Source of the DNA: Labyrinthula sp. Ha
Taxonomy: Eukaryota; Sar; Bigyra; Labyrinthulida; Labyrinthulaceae
Length of the DNA stretch: 64,000 bases
Reading direction: 5' to 3'
Assembly (NCBI GenBank): GCA_015227615.1
Contig: JAALGZ010000004.1
Location: forward strand, 310,001-374,000
The notes under the pieces were generated by a model that did no database searches, had not been told where the DNA came from, and worked only from the letters and a program-made list of their open reading frames with translations. Positions 46,662 to 58,098 of the stretch are shown piece after piece (within the stretch, counting starts at the first letter, position 1; every line of letters starts with the position of its first letter). The position numbers and the translations under genes were made by a program.

Positions 46662-49600
46662 ATGGCAAGTGAAGAAAAAGAGTTAGCAAAATATTTGCCC
46701 CGTGTTGTATTGGAGCAGCTTAAGAACGGGGAAGTAAGGAAGAAAACCTTTCAATGTGTGTCAATCTTTGCGGATATTTCTGGGTTTACTCAACTTACGG
46801 AAGTATTGGGTAAGTTGGGGGATACGGAAAATGATAAGAAAGGAACTGAGGAAATAGCTAACCAGATTAACAAATATTGGTCCAAAATTGTACCTGTCTT
46901 TTCTGAATCTGGTGCTGATATCATAAAGTTCGCTGGGGATGCACTCATTGCTATATACAGGGTCGAAGATCGCATGTTAGATGCCATGAGAGATGAGCTC
47001 ACAAAGAATAACAGGGGAAGATCAGATGAGCAAGCGTTAGGGTCAGTATTGCGCTGCCTAAGCAGAATCGCTGTTAAAACTTGCATCAACTTGCAGAAAA
47101 ATGAAGCCACCAGAAGTCACAAGTTCTTGCCAAACTTTGAAATCTCAACAGAAACAAATAATATGCATGAAAAGGTTGAGTTAATGATCAAGTATGGTCT
47201 TGGTTCTGGGGTGGTTACCCTTCAACATCTCGGTGGCGTGTCTGATGGGCTAATGCTTTCAGGAAAGAAGGAGTATCTGCTGGTCGGAGAAGCTTTACGA
47301 CAAAGCTTTGAGGCTGAAAGTATTTGCACAGGCGGAGAAACTGCTGTTTGTGAAACAGTATTGAACCTAGCGACAACGTTCAAACGAGCCTCGAAAAGCT
47401 TCGGCGCAGGTGTATTTGCGCGGAAGGGAAAAAGGAAAGCAGCTCTAGAGTTTAATGTGGAACCCAATAGAACAGATTCTCACTGTTTAAGGTATTATAA
47501 AGTTCGTTCGCCAAAATTTGGACCAGATGAGTCTCATCCTATGTTCAAGAGGTGGATGGATAGTGGGCTTGATCAAGTTACCATTGTACCTTACGTTGCA
47601 CAAAAGTCCATTTGGCAGTATTTGCCCACGGTGTTAAAACCATGTATCGGAAGTACTTTACAGTCAAGCGTCGTGCCATCCATCTGGCTAAACAGTACGA
47701 GACAGGTTACAACTCTGTTCTGTGATCTTGGCTTGACTACCCAAGTAAGAAATCGACTTTTTAACGGGCAGCAAGAGAGTCTAAATGCACTCAATGAACT
47801 ATTCAAGTTAGTTCAAGAACTGGCCTGTTTGCATGAGGGGGTAATCAACAAGTTTTGCATGGATGACAAAGGATACACTCTCTTAATCATATTTGGTCTA
47901 CCACCCTTCACAAATCAAGATATTTCTAGGAGAGGAGCTGAGTGCAGCATAAATATAGATGAAACACTAAAAAAATTCAATCTCGCAAATTGGAGATTAA
48001 AACCACGGATAGGGGTTTCTACTGGAACTGTGTTCTGTGGTTTAACAGGAGCAACATTAGAACCAAAAGGAAGGATTGAGTATTCCGTAATTGGAGGGAA
48101 AGTGAACTTTTCAGCCAAGATTATGTCCAAAATATATGAGAAAAAACTTGCTTTAAAGGAGATATGCTTGGATGAAGAAACGGCAAGAGCTATTTCGCCA
48201 TTTAAGGTTGCATATAAATTTCATAGAAAGAAGTTCAGTACAAATATAAAAGGAGTTGGGAAAGTGCGCCTCTTTGTGTATGACAAAACCTTTTACCTGA
48301 TATTGAGAAAGCTCAAAAGAGGTGAGATGTTGTGCATCGTGTCTGGGTACCAGGGAAGAAACAGAGAAAGTGTAGTGACTAAGAGCTATGCTAGCAAAAT
48401 AAGTGCAACTGTCCACAGTGTTGTACATGAATTCTTCCCCAGCGCAGGGTCACCAAGACTGGGACACAAAGTTATTTACAAGTACAGATCCCCACCTCCC
48501 ATTTCCTTAGTTCCTGGAATGCCTGTTAACCCAGACGACAGACTTAATTCTTTTGAACCGAATGCTCATTTTCCGGTGCTTTGGTTTACCGTTATGGATG
48601 CAAAAATTGCTACTACAGTGAAGACACAAAGTAGTGACATAGTTTTAAGCGGAGATAGTTGGGTTAAGCACACCCATCAATGGAATATGGAAGATATAAG
48701 GACGCTTCCTACAAGCACTCGATACACACATACAGATGTTAGGGTAACCAATTATGGCAATAAGATTAACCAGGTTGGGGAAGATGAGCCGCTTTGCTTG
48801 TATCAGTTTCGCCAGAAATTAGATAATCTTTTTGGAGATAAGGTGCATAATGGCAAGAATGTGCTATATGTTTCTGGTGAAGCTGGGGTCAGCTTTGATG
48901 TAATATTGAAATCCGTCCTAAAACAATATCCCCAGGTCCCTGTCTTTCGAGTCAACCCAGATTTTGGTTTGAAAGCTATGGAGCGAGGCAACTTACTCTG
49001 GAAGAAGATTATCAGTTGGCTCTCTCAAGTTGAGAGCAAGCATCAAAACGGAACTACAGCAGGCGACCCTGTTTTACATAATAATACCCTGCGAGGCCCC
49101 TCACCATTTCAGCTTGTTGGTCAACGCTCGTGCAATGAATCCAGTGACGATACTTTTACACAATCAGCCGAAATGGAAGAAGAATTCGGGTTATTACTAC
49201 CGAAGCTCTCTCATTGTGTTGTAGTTATTCAGGATGCCGAAGCTTTGAGCACGTTTAGCTTCATGTTTCTTAACAATTGTGTATCCAAGATACAAGGGAG
49301 TAGTCTGAAGTTAGTAATTCTGGTAACTGCGCTTCCAGGGTTACGCACTACAGCATACAGAAGTCGAGGTACTTCCACAGAATCATTTGAAGAAGATAAT
49401 ATGTCTCATAGAAGGCGCCTGAACTCGTGCTCTAACGTAACAAAGGAAGATCTATCAGATTTGGAGTTTCAGTTTCAACAAAATAATAACGTTGAGTGCG
49501 GAGTTCTAATAGAGTATCCAGAATATACGCGGCAAATAATTATGGATCTCATTCACGCAAGATCAATTCCTAATGATGTTTCGGAATTTGTCGAAAAAGT

Positions 49601-50102
49601 GACAGGGGGAAGTCCTTATAAAATCCAACAACTCTTGTTTGTTTTAAGCGAGAAGAAGATTATTCAGCTGGTTCGGGCCCTAAAACCCCGAAAAGGAGAA
49701 AAGTCTTTGGTCCACATGGAGTTAAGGATTCTTGACAATAAAAAGTTTGAGAATTACAAGAAGAATTTTGAAATCCCACGCTCCTGTGAGCTTATGTACT
49801 GCGCTGTAGCAGGGAGTTTTGGGGCTTTTGCTGAAGTTTTGATGAGAGTAGCTAGTCTCCTCCGTTCATTCAAGAAAGATGATCTCTTCGGAATAGTATA
49901 TCCAGGGCAGAAACTTGGTTCCGAGCAGAATTGGAAAAACTTGGTGAAGTACGGAGTCTTCAAGAGGAAGAGAGGCAACTTTATCATGCCAGATAAATGG
50001 CTCAAAGTAACTCTGCGAAGAACTGTGCTTCAAGGACAAAAGAATTACGTAAGAGAAAGACTCAACTCAATGGGTAAGCCATTTCTATACGAAGAATACT
50101 AA
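46662..50102 (+). CDS. Soluble-type (ADCY10-like) class III adenylate cyclase
   Basis: The 1146-aa single-exon protein has two class III cyclase domains. C1 (about 30-225) contains SIFADISGFTQL with metal-binding Asp38 and IIKFAGDALIAIY with Asp93, closely resembling human soluble adenylate cyclase. C2 (about 345-520) contains VTTLFCDLGLTTQ, IGVSTGTVFCGLTGA and YSVIGGKVNFSAK. An STAND/AAA-like ATPase region follows from about 725, but its P-loop reads SGEAGVSFDVI, lacking the Lys-Ser/Thr of Walker A, while a Walker-B-like VVVIQDAEA is present near 850. It has no membrane segment. Soluble cyclases make cAMP in response to bicarbonate and Ca2+, often in ciliated or carbon-sensing contexts. The ATG at 46662 follows AT-rich upstream DNA. 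Its stop is 59 nt from the end of the convergent HGH1-like gene. Confidence 0.9.
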   Translation: MASEEKELAKYLPRVVLEQLKNGEVRKKTFQCVSIFADISGFTQLTEVLGKLGDTENDKKGTEEIANQINKYWSKIVPVFSESGADIIKFAGDALIAIYRVEDRMLDAMRDELTKNNRGRSDEQALGSVLRCLSRIAVKTCINLQKNEATRSHKFLPNFEISTETNNMHEKVELMIKYGLGSGVVTLQHLGGVSDGLMLSGKKEYLLVGEALRQSFEAESICTGGETAVCETVLNLATTFKRASKSFGAGVFARKGKRKAALEFNVEPNRTDSHCLRYYKVRSPKFGPDESHPMFKRWMDSGLDQVTIVPYVAQKSIWQYLPTVLKPCIGSTLQSSVVPSIWLNSTRQVTTLFCDLGLTTQVRNRLFNGQQESLNALNELFKLVQELACLHEGVINKFCMDDKGYTLLIIFGLPPFTNQDISRRGAECSINIDETLKKFNLANWRLKPRIGVSTGTVFCGLTGATLEPKGRIEYSVIGGKVNFSAKIMSKIYEKKLALKEICLDEETARAISPFKVAYKFHRKKFSTNIKGVGKVRLFVYDKTFYLILRKLKRGEMLCIVSGYQGRNRESVVTKSYASKISATVHSVVHEFFPSAGSPRLGHKVIYKYRSPPPISLVPGMPVNPDDRLNSFEPNAHFPVLWFTVMDAKIATTVKTQSSDIVLSGDSWVKHTHQWNMEDIRTLPTSTRYTHTDVRVTNYGNKINQVGEDEPLCLYQFRQKLDNLFGDKVHNGKNVLYVSGEAGVSFDVILKSVLKQYPQVPVFRVNPDFGLKAMERGNLLWKKIISWLSQVESKHQNGTTAGDPVLHNNTLRGPSPFQLVGQRSCNESSDDTFTQSAEMEEEFGLLLPKLSHCVVVIQDAEALSTFSFMFLNNCVSKIQGSSLKLVILVTALPGLRTTAYRSRGTSTESFEEDNMSHRRRLNSCSNVTKEDLSDLEFQFQQNNNVECGVLIEYPEYTRQIIMDLIHARSIPNDVSEFVEKVTGGSPYKIQQLLFVLSEKKIIQLVRALKPRKGEKSLVHMELRILDNKKFENYKKNFEIPRSCELMYCAVAGSFGAFAEVLMRVASLLRSFKKDDLFGIVYPGQKLGSEQNWKNLVKYGVFKRKRGNFIMPDKWLKVTLRRTVLQGQKNYVRERLNSMGKPFLYEEY

Positions 50103-50161
50103 TACAAAGTTTGCAGGGAAAGCCTATTTTCGTTCTAGATATATATTTTGGTTATTTTTGT

Positions 50162-51349
50162 TTAGTCTACCTCGTATGTGATTTCTTGATTAATCTGTGG
50201 TGCTGTATCTTCCTCCGCAAGTAACCTTTCCACAATAGTAAATACAATTTCAGAAATACTCTCTTCATCCTCCTTAGGATGGTATCTCTTAATTATTTCA
50301 TAGGCATTGATCTCTCTCAATTTCTGCCTTCCAAATTTGCTCTTTGTCAGAAGAAGAATAATATCAATAACTACATGACGACAACTAGTTCTAAGATCTG
50401 AATCCACCTCACTAAAAGTCACGTTCATGAAGAAACCTAATTTTTCATCTGTCCTTTCTAAGAAATCAATATCATCATACAACTCTTCTGGAAACTCTAT
50501 GGAAGTATCTTTAACTTCAGATAAGCTCTCAAAATCATCCCCTTCAAGAACAAGAATGCCACAAATAATTTTCGAAATAAGTTTCTCATCTAAAAATATC
50601 AGTTCATGGTTTTCTTCATCAAAGCACATGTTTTTCAATAGACAGAGAGAGGCATAAAACTGGTCTAAAAAATTCTTCTTCATCTCTGTCTTAAAAAATA
50701 AACTGTTGGTAACTTCTTGCGCTACTAATATCTTATCAAGAGTTTTAATTCCTCTTCCAGAAGATAAAATCTCTTGACCTTTTGGACATTGAGATACATT
50801 TACTAGCACGTGAGTTATGTCAGCTGAATCAACTTTAATCTCTTTCGGCAGCGCAAGAAGAAGTTCTACAAGATTAAGTAAGTCATTTCCAAGAAACTCA
50901 TCAGTATCTGTAAAACGACCATGTAATAAATCAAGTGCAGCTTGTTCTTCAAGAGATAGATTGCGCAAAAGTTTATTTGATGAATTCAAATACTCTAGAT
51001 CCGCTTGTTGTAAAGTAACTTGGGTAGTTTTAGAAGGAGAGATTTCTAAGATCGAAAAGATAGAGTCAAAAATATTCTTGAAAATTGTTTTTCTTGATAG
51101 AATTACATTTCTTGCGTCCTCATTTGTTGAAAGATTAATTAAGGTTTTTATGGCTGGTGAAGAAACACTTGTTTGATCTCCAATCCGAGTGAGCAGCGTT
51201 TTAATTAGTTTTTCTTTAAATAATAGAAGAAAATTAACATTTTCTTCTGTTGAGGTCAAGGACAGCAAGTTCTGGCAAGCCAAGGCACGAACGTCTGCTC
51301 GTTTGTTGGATGTAAAATTCACGAGCTCTTCTAAATCGTCTAAATCCAT
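50162..51349 (-). CDS. HGH1: HGH1/FAM203-family armadillo-like protein
   Basis: The 395-aa all-helical protein begins LEELVNFTSNKRADVRALAC and LLSLTSTEEN, matching the HGH1 opening (LLPFL--ARADVR--A---LLSLTGT). Further family landmarks follow in order: AIKTLINLSTNEDAR, LLRNLSLEEQ, VNVSQCPKGQEIL, SLCLLKNMCFDEENHELIF, FPEELYDDIDFLER and FGRQKLREINAYEIIKRYH near the end. HGH1 is known as an adaptor that brings nascent eEF2 to the TRiC chaperonin and Hsp90 system. The ATG is at 51349, with no intron. It is convergent with the adenylate cyclase. Confidence 0.88.
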   Translation of the reverse strand: MDLDDLEELVNFTSNKRADVRALACQNLLSLTSTEENVNFLLLFKEKLIKTLLTRIGDQTSVSSPAIKTLINLSTNEDARNVILSRKTIFKNIFDSIFSILEISPSKTTQVTLQQADLEYLNSSNKLLRNLSLEEQAALDLLHGRFTDTDEFLGNDLLNLVELLLALPKEIKVDSADITHVLVNVSQCPKGQEILSSGRGIKTLDKILVAQEVTNSLFFKTEMKKNFLDQFYASLCLLKNMCFDEENHELIFLDEKLISKIICGILVLEGDDFESLSEVKDTSIEFPEELYDDIDFLERTDEKLGFFMNVTFSEVDSDLRTSCRHVVIDIILLLTKSKFGRQKLREINAYEIIKRYHPKEDEESISEIVFTIVERLLAEEDTAPQINQEITYEVD

Positions 51350-52330
51350 CGATTTCTCTGTGGTAACTCAACACTGTGTTTATATAAATGCCTTTTTATT
51401 TTATAAGGGTGTCGTTTGAGGAAAAAATATCAAAACTGAAACACTTACCTAATATTGTCTGAGATTTGATATTCTTTCGTCAAACGATACCTTTAGGTGC
51501 AATAATTATGAGATGAAGCAAAGAAAGGAGTTAGTTCTCATAGAACGGGCTTTGAAGACTTTCTTGCTCCTCAGATTGAAGATGTAGCTCTTTAGTGACC
51601 GCTTAGACCAGCAAATATCAAATGAGTTGAAAAATAGTTACTGAAAGAAACATAAATATTTAATTTCAGCTTGGAATTTTAAGGGGGGGGGGTAGTTTTT
51701 CTTCAGCTCACCTCTCCACTTTGTGTTGTGTTGAGTGGTATTAGTCTATACTTAACTGCTGACGTGAAGCTGCTGAAGTCTAAATGACTTATGAAACTTA
51801 AGAAATTCAATAATGTTTTTGGATGAGGGAGATCAAGCTGAGATCTGATAACGTATGATATTAAAGATTCTAACCCTTTTCTTAATCAATACGTCTGTAT
51901 ATATAGCTACTTGCCTCTGTAAGATTTAGATATAAGTACTATCCGCTTTGGTTAGTCGATAAAATTTGCGATTATGAAATATATTTCTATAGAAATATTT
52001 TAAGTAACAGTCTCTAAATTTTTTTCTTTCTGATCTGAACGCTATAGCACTTTCAATGCATGAATAGGTTCTGACGTGTATTTATATCACCGATTGGAAT
52101 CTTCATTTGAGATTGGTAGCTGCTGTTTTCCTTTCTATCACTTTTTTTATTCCTTGGTTCTACAATGGAGAATTTGGTTTTCCTTCGATTCTGTTTTCTC
52201 CCATTGCAATATCTATATACTTAAATTTCCCAAACTATAAACTACAGTTCAAATAGTACTTAAACTCTTTAGCTATTGTCCAACTATGCTAATAATAAAG
52301 TCCACATAGTAAGGTAGGTAAATTTAGGGC
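51350..52330. other. Intergenic region upstream of HGH1
   Basis: No gene seen. It contains a run of ten G at 51683-51692, conspicuous in AT-rich DNA. The HGH1 promoter presumably lies at its left end, but no motif stands out. Confidence 0.4.
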
Positions 52331-52339
52331 TTTGAAACA

Positions 52340-55300
52340 ATGAGGTACAAATCTTTAGTTCCACGTTGAGCAGCTCCGTTCACACCCTCTCGGAGACCCT
52401 AGAGCATGTGAACCTTCGTAGACCCTTAGCCTCTGAGCTAAGCATCAATGTTGGTGGATATACTACTTGCAAACCAAACTCTCCGCTCGAAACAAATAAG
52501 AACACATACGTCCTGATGTTGGATGAACTCAACCAGCAGGGCTATAAGAGAATGGAACGATATGTGAACGTCAGTAACAGAGCAGTAAGGTGGTTTTTGT
52601 CGAAACCACCTAGCTCTTCCGAAGGTGTAACAACCTTCTTGTCCCAGAGCTCCCCGAGAGCGTTCTAATGGTGCAAGCTCAAAGCGACAGGATCCTTAAG
52701 CTCGTTCTATATCTGACTGAAAAATCTCAAACCACTTTGATGATTTGTTGCGCCCAGAATCCTGGAAAGAGCGAGAAATATTACAAAAGGTTTCCTTTTA
52801 GCAGTAAAATATGATCTCTAACGTGAGCAAGAGTAGATTTACCATCATATGCGACGAATTAAATGCTCTAATGACCAGAAATTTTTAAGATATTCATGAC
52901 AAATATGATTATTCTAACAGATCAGACAGAGATGAAAAGATGTTGAAACAATAGAGAGCAAACTATGAATATGAGGTTGTTAACTTTAAGCTCAAGATGG
53001 AGAAAGGGGTAAAAGGAAATATGTTACATACTTTCAGAAAGGCAATAGCGCAGTTAAGTATAAAATTAACCTCTTTCGAACAAGAAATTTACCTTTATTG
53101 ACATCCTTTAAAGTTGCGAAGAAGATATCTACCGTGACCTATAGAGAAAAGAACCTTGACTATCAACCAATTGAGGTAGAGTTTCTTTAAACTACTACAT
53201 TTATAAATCTTATTCGAATCAGGACAAGCCAGGCGTTGACTTACTTTTCAATTACTATAACCCATCATACTGGGTCAAACACAGAATTGAATAACAGTTG
53301 GCAAAGGCACCTGGAAATGGGGATACATACGGGGATCTACTCGCAGTTGTGGCTATTATTCTAAACAGAAATTTCCCACCACCAAAACTGCAACCCCACA
53401 GGAGAAGACTCAGAAGCCGTCATAACACTGGTCAGCAAGAAGAGGAGAGAATATACATCTGTTACACACAAAGAAAAGAAACAACCTGCCAAGAATGTAA
53501 AACTGAGCACAGAAAATAACAGAAACATTTGATTGAACAAAGTTACAGAGAAAATGCAGGAGCTTTTCAGGGGTAACAGAACTGGGAAAACATGCATATT
53601 CATAAACATACTGAAGCCCAAGAGGAAACTGCAAGCCAAATTATCAAATACAGGACTAGAAATCGGACTCAAGGTACTACAAGAATAGATGAAATAATAA
53701 AAAATACCTCCAACTCCGAAAATACAGTTTAGAAAAGGTCAAATAGAACAACACCATATACCCATTCCTCAACTGCCTTTCCAGAAAATTATAGGTGTAT
53801 GTTCTCCATCGACAGAGAAAATGATATAAACTATCAACTCTCTCAGGTAAAATTGTTTGCCTGGAATATATAATATTCCAAGTAAACTAATAAAAACTTC
53901 AACAAAAGTGCAAAAAATCATAATCAATAAGATACAAAAAACTTTAGAAGTAGCTGCATTGCAAAAAAGATCTCAAAACTCTCAGCAGTGCAAAATTATT
54001 CATATATATATATAAACAAAAAGGCATTAAAGATGGCCCAGTTTGCTATAAACCCATTGCATTATTGAACACAGTATTCAACCTGCTTACCAAAATTATC
54101 AGTAATAGAATATAACTTATCTAAGAAAATATTTCCTTTATATCCAGCAGCGTATAGATCCAACTTCAGCAACGTGAACAAAATACACATTTTACATAGT
54201 ATCCTTAAGTACTACCTCAACCGCAACCAAAAACTTAAATTATTATTCATTGATTTCCAGATGGCCTTTGGTTTTTTAAGTCATAGGTTTATCCAAACAT
54301 CTCTGAAGGAACACCATGTCCGACTTATATTGAGGAAAACAAAATGTAGTTTGTACTACGCAGTATTTGTAAAAAAGCAGAAGGGAGCAAATGGTAAAGC
54401 ATTATAGACTTAAGACGCAGGGTGCTGCAAGGGGTTTCATTGTCACCATCGATCTTCATACTTTAAGTTCAGTTATGAAAAGAAAAAAGCAGAATACCTT
54501 AGCAAACATACCAGTAGCTGGAACTCCATTCAATTATCTGACCTTCACAGATGATATAGTTACAGTTTTCGAAGTGGAAGAAAATATATTCAACTTCGTG
54601 AACTAAATCCACACTTTTAAATGTATTCTTAACTAAAGGATGAACATAGCTAAAGTCAAAATTCTGTTAAAAAATCAAGGATATAATATAGAAGAAGGTG
54701 TACCTGATCAAAATTTAAATATTCGTCTAATAAAGTTCCACTGCGAGTGATGTCATAGTTTTTTTGAAGCCAAAGTTGGTTAGAACAAGAACTTCAGAAG
54801 CATGTTATATGACGGAACTCATAACCGCAGCCGTATAGAAACTTAAGTAATGCGTCACGCTAAGGAACTGTTGAAAAGAAAACTGCAGAGACTTGCTAAC
54901 TCATTCGTGTTCAAGGGCGAAACCATTGAACCTGAAAAAAAATAGAAGTATCTGGGGATGAACATCAACTCCTCTGGTATCTCGGTGAACAGCATCATCC
55001 TAACGCTAGAACTATGTGAAATCAGAATGACTAAGCATCACGATAAGCTTGCAGCAACGATAAACTGGAAAGGCAAAAAATCAAGTCTTGGACGACTATT
55101 TGTCCTTTCACCTGGATTATATAGTTTAGTAAGCTGGCCTAAAGATGAAAGAAAAGATAGAAAGTAACACATGCTCTCCAGAAAGATACGAACTCTGAAT
55201 AAGTGAACACACCTCAAAAATATCTAACTGCAAGAAGATGACTTTCAGGTTTATGGGATAGTCTAAGAGCTCCAGAATAAATACAACACATTAAAAAAAA

Positions 55301-55700
55301 CATTCCATGACGGACAACTGACGTGTATCGGACTCTCAAGTATTACCAGCAACACCCCAACAAAGGGATCAAGAGAAATATCCTATTTTGACGTGCAGCT
55401 TGAAATCAACATGGAACCAACCCCACCTACTTATACTCCACCCCCCCCCCACAAACACACACAAATGGAATATCACCAAAAGAGAACGTTTATGGATCTG
55501 AGCAACATCAATCTGAACCTACTGGAACCAGAAATAGAATAACTCCTATAACAGTCTCCTGAGCTATGAGAAGATATAAGCGTCAAAGAGCAGTCAACGT
55601 AAATCAACTCGAATATATCCAAACTCTCCTCTGAAAAGAGCAGAATCTGAAACACCTAAGAAAATTTAGTGAAACATCAGAGGAAGAATAAAAGGAGCTC
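52340..55700 (+). mobile_element. Decayed non-LTR retrotransposon (LINE)
   Basis: The clearest part is a reverse transcriptase at about 53.85-54.6 kb read across several frames: IYNIPSKLIKTS, CYKPIALLNTVFNLLTKIISN (YRPISLL-like, shown in part), LLFIDFQMAFGFLSHRF (catalytic Asp block), VLQGVSLSPSIFIL, and FNYLTFTDDIV (F/YxDD box). A post-RT segment at 54.88-54.99 kb (KLQRLANSFVF, KYLGMNINSSG) is typical of LINE ORF2. Upstream at 52.37-52.67 kb an unusually GC-rich ORF of about 100 codons without ATG (LDELNQQGYKRMERYVNVSN) may be ORF1 or a separate fragment. Multiple stops and frame changes show an old, inactive copy. I see no endonuclease domain or 3' tail, so ends are approximate. Confidence 0.75.
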
Positions 55701-58098
55701 AGAAGCTAGTAGAAAAAGCTCATGGAACATAGAATTACTCTCCCTAATTCAATAACACAGATTCATTATAGAAAAACCTCTTGAAAGAAAACTTTAATCA
55801 GAACTCAAAATCCCTAATCAACAGCAAAAAAATATCCATAACTCGCTGGAAACCATCTTGGAGCTTAACATATATACCTTGACCCGAACCAAATACCTCC
55901 TATAAAATACCCTTGAATTCTGCTCCACGATCGTTAAAAATCCACAAATGTCATTTTATCAACTTCCCGTGTGTAAAAATAGCTGGAACTTGGTAAATAT
56001 CTTAGCTGGAGCTTACTTGGATCATATCTCAGCCATCTGGATCATATCAAGCCCCAGGACCGTTCATCTGGACACACGTGATGATTCTATTGTCTTTTGT
56101 TAAATCTTTGTTTTGTTTATTTCATACAAATTGCAAATTCACAAATAGTTGGGCAAACTCACATCTTGAGCTTTAACATCAGGCAAATTAACAGTACAAG
56201 GATTCTGTCATTAGCGCTATCAGCGAAGGTCAAGCAGGCAAGGTCAAGACTAAGGGAACAAGACAGCAGGCAACAGGAACTGAAAAGAAAGGCTAGCAGA
56301 TAAGTAAAGTCAAAGTTCAAGACACTAATGGAAAGATATCAGAAGAAGTTAAGTAAATGGTCAAATAATACATAATAGTAAGACCTGGGAGAGCATGAGG
56401 ATTAGAACTTAGCCCCAATTAACTCCCTCTTAAAGTTAAGTTAAGCAATGAAGGTGATAGTAAGCTACCAGGTAACTCCATAATAGTTTTTGCCATTATA
56501 AAACACCAATAAATCTTATTGTTGTTTTTGGTTGATCTTGATGCTTAATATGGATTGATTTTACTCACAGCTTAGCTTTTTGGAAAGACTGTGACAGCGT
56601 ATGCATGTTTCCTTTGACATCGTGTCGTTTCTAGGATAAGAGAAATAGAAAAAATCATGGTGCAGCCTTTAGTGAAAAAGTATATGTTCTCAATCCTAAG
56701 TAAAAAGCAAGATTCATTAGTTTTGTTTAGTACTACGAATTACATATTTTTTTGCATGCTTCTAAGCACATATTCAAAGTTCTAATATCTTGTAATCAAT
56801 GAAGTAAAGAGTTGTAGTGAATAAATAAGGGAGAGTTCCATAAAGCACGTATTCTCTTATTAGTCAAGAATCTTCAATCAGCTCTGGTAAACATAAAAAC
56901 TATTACCCTACCTAAAGTTGAAGGAAAGTACTCTGTTGGCAATTGGTTTGCAATAATCCTAAATTATACAAATCTAAGTGGAAGACCCATGTGGTCGCCT
57001 CGTTGAATACAATATTTTTTTTCTCGTTCATTTCATGAGCTCTGAACTAAAGAAAGTCCTAGCAAGAGTGCTGCAGAAAAGGGCATGCTAAAATAAGAGG
57101 ATGTCTCATTTCCTAGCTTTACTCTAGGATCGAGTGGATAGTTACTTTGCCAATACCAGTGGAATAAGTTTTTTCCACTAAGGTTTACGAGAAATACTCC
57201 TAGTTAAAAAATCCGATATCGTTCAAATTCAGTTGCCTGGCTTATATTTGAGCTTAAGAAACACTTAGTTTCAGGTAATCATGTTGGTTTAATCCCAGTC
57301 TTGCACTGGTGTAGTACCAGCACAAACCTCAATGCAAAATAAAGGGCTATGAAAAGAATCACTAGAAAAACTGAAACAATCAGCAAATAAGGTGTTAGTC
57401 TTAGGAGAGAGATCCATCACTGATAGGCTCAATGGTAGTCATCTTTTGCCGGAAGAAACTGGAGTTGAAAAGAACATCTAGGAATAGTTTTTATCAAAGA
57501 AATATGTTTCCAAAAACAGGAATGATTCGGTTTCTAAGAATAAATAGAAAAATGATGCTCAATACCATAGACATGTGAACAGCAATAGCGGTTGTCGAAA
57601 TCATTTCAATCGGCTACACATCGTTGGACAATTCAGGATGTGGAAGCAGTCCTGCACAAAATACTAGTGCATTTAAATAAGGCATTTCTATCTAATAAGA
57701 AAATAAGGGTTTCTAAGTTAGTAAAGGCTTCAAGAACAAAAGTATATCTTGTTTTCGACAAATCCAACAAATCAGTTTCGTTTCGGATACAATGATAACT
57801 AACCTTAAAAGGACACAGTTCCGTGCTATACAACTGTCTGGAAATACGTTATTACAGGAGCAAGATCATTTTCTAAGGAAAAATAACTAGTCAAAACACC
57901 TTATCAACATGTTGTGAATAATTTCTTGAAAAGCAGCGAGACAACATAGTTGCATTAAAAAATTCAGCTGGAAATCTTTAGTGTTTGTTTCTCGAAAATG
58001 TTTATTATCAAGTAGTCATTGCATACGTTCTTCAAATAAGTTCCATAGCGAGGACATCTATTGTGAAAGCTGCAACAAGGAGAGAGGAAAATATTCAC
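55701..58098. other. Intergenic region between LINE and kinase gene
   Basis: No gene I can support. ORFs at about 56097-56303 and 57592-57795 are short and lack convincing starts or motifs. The first 300 bases could still belong to the eroded LINE. Confidence 0.4.
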
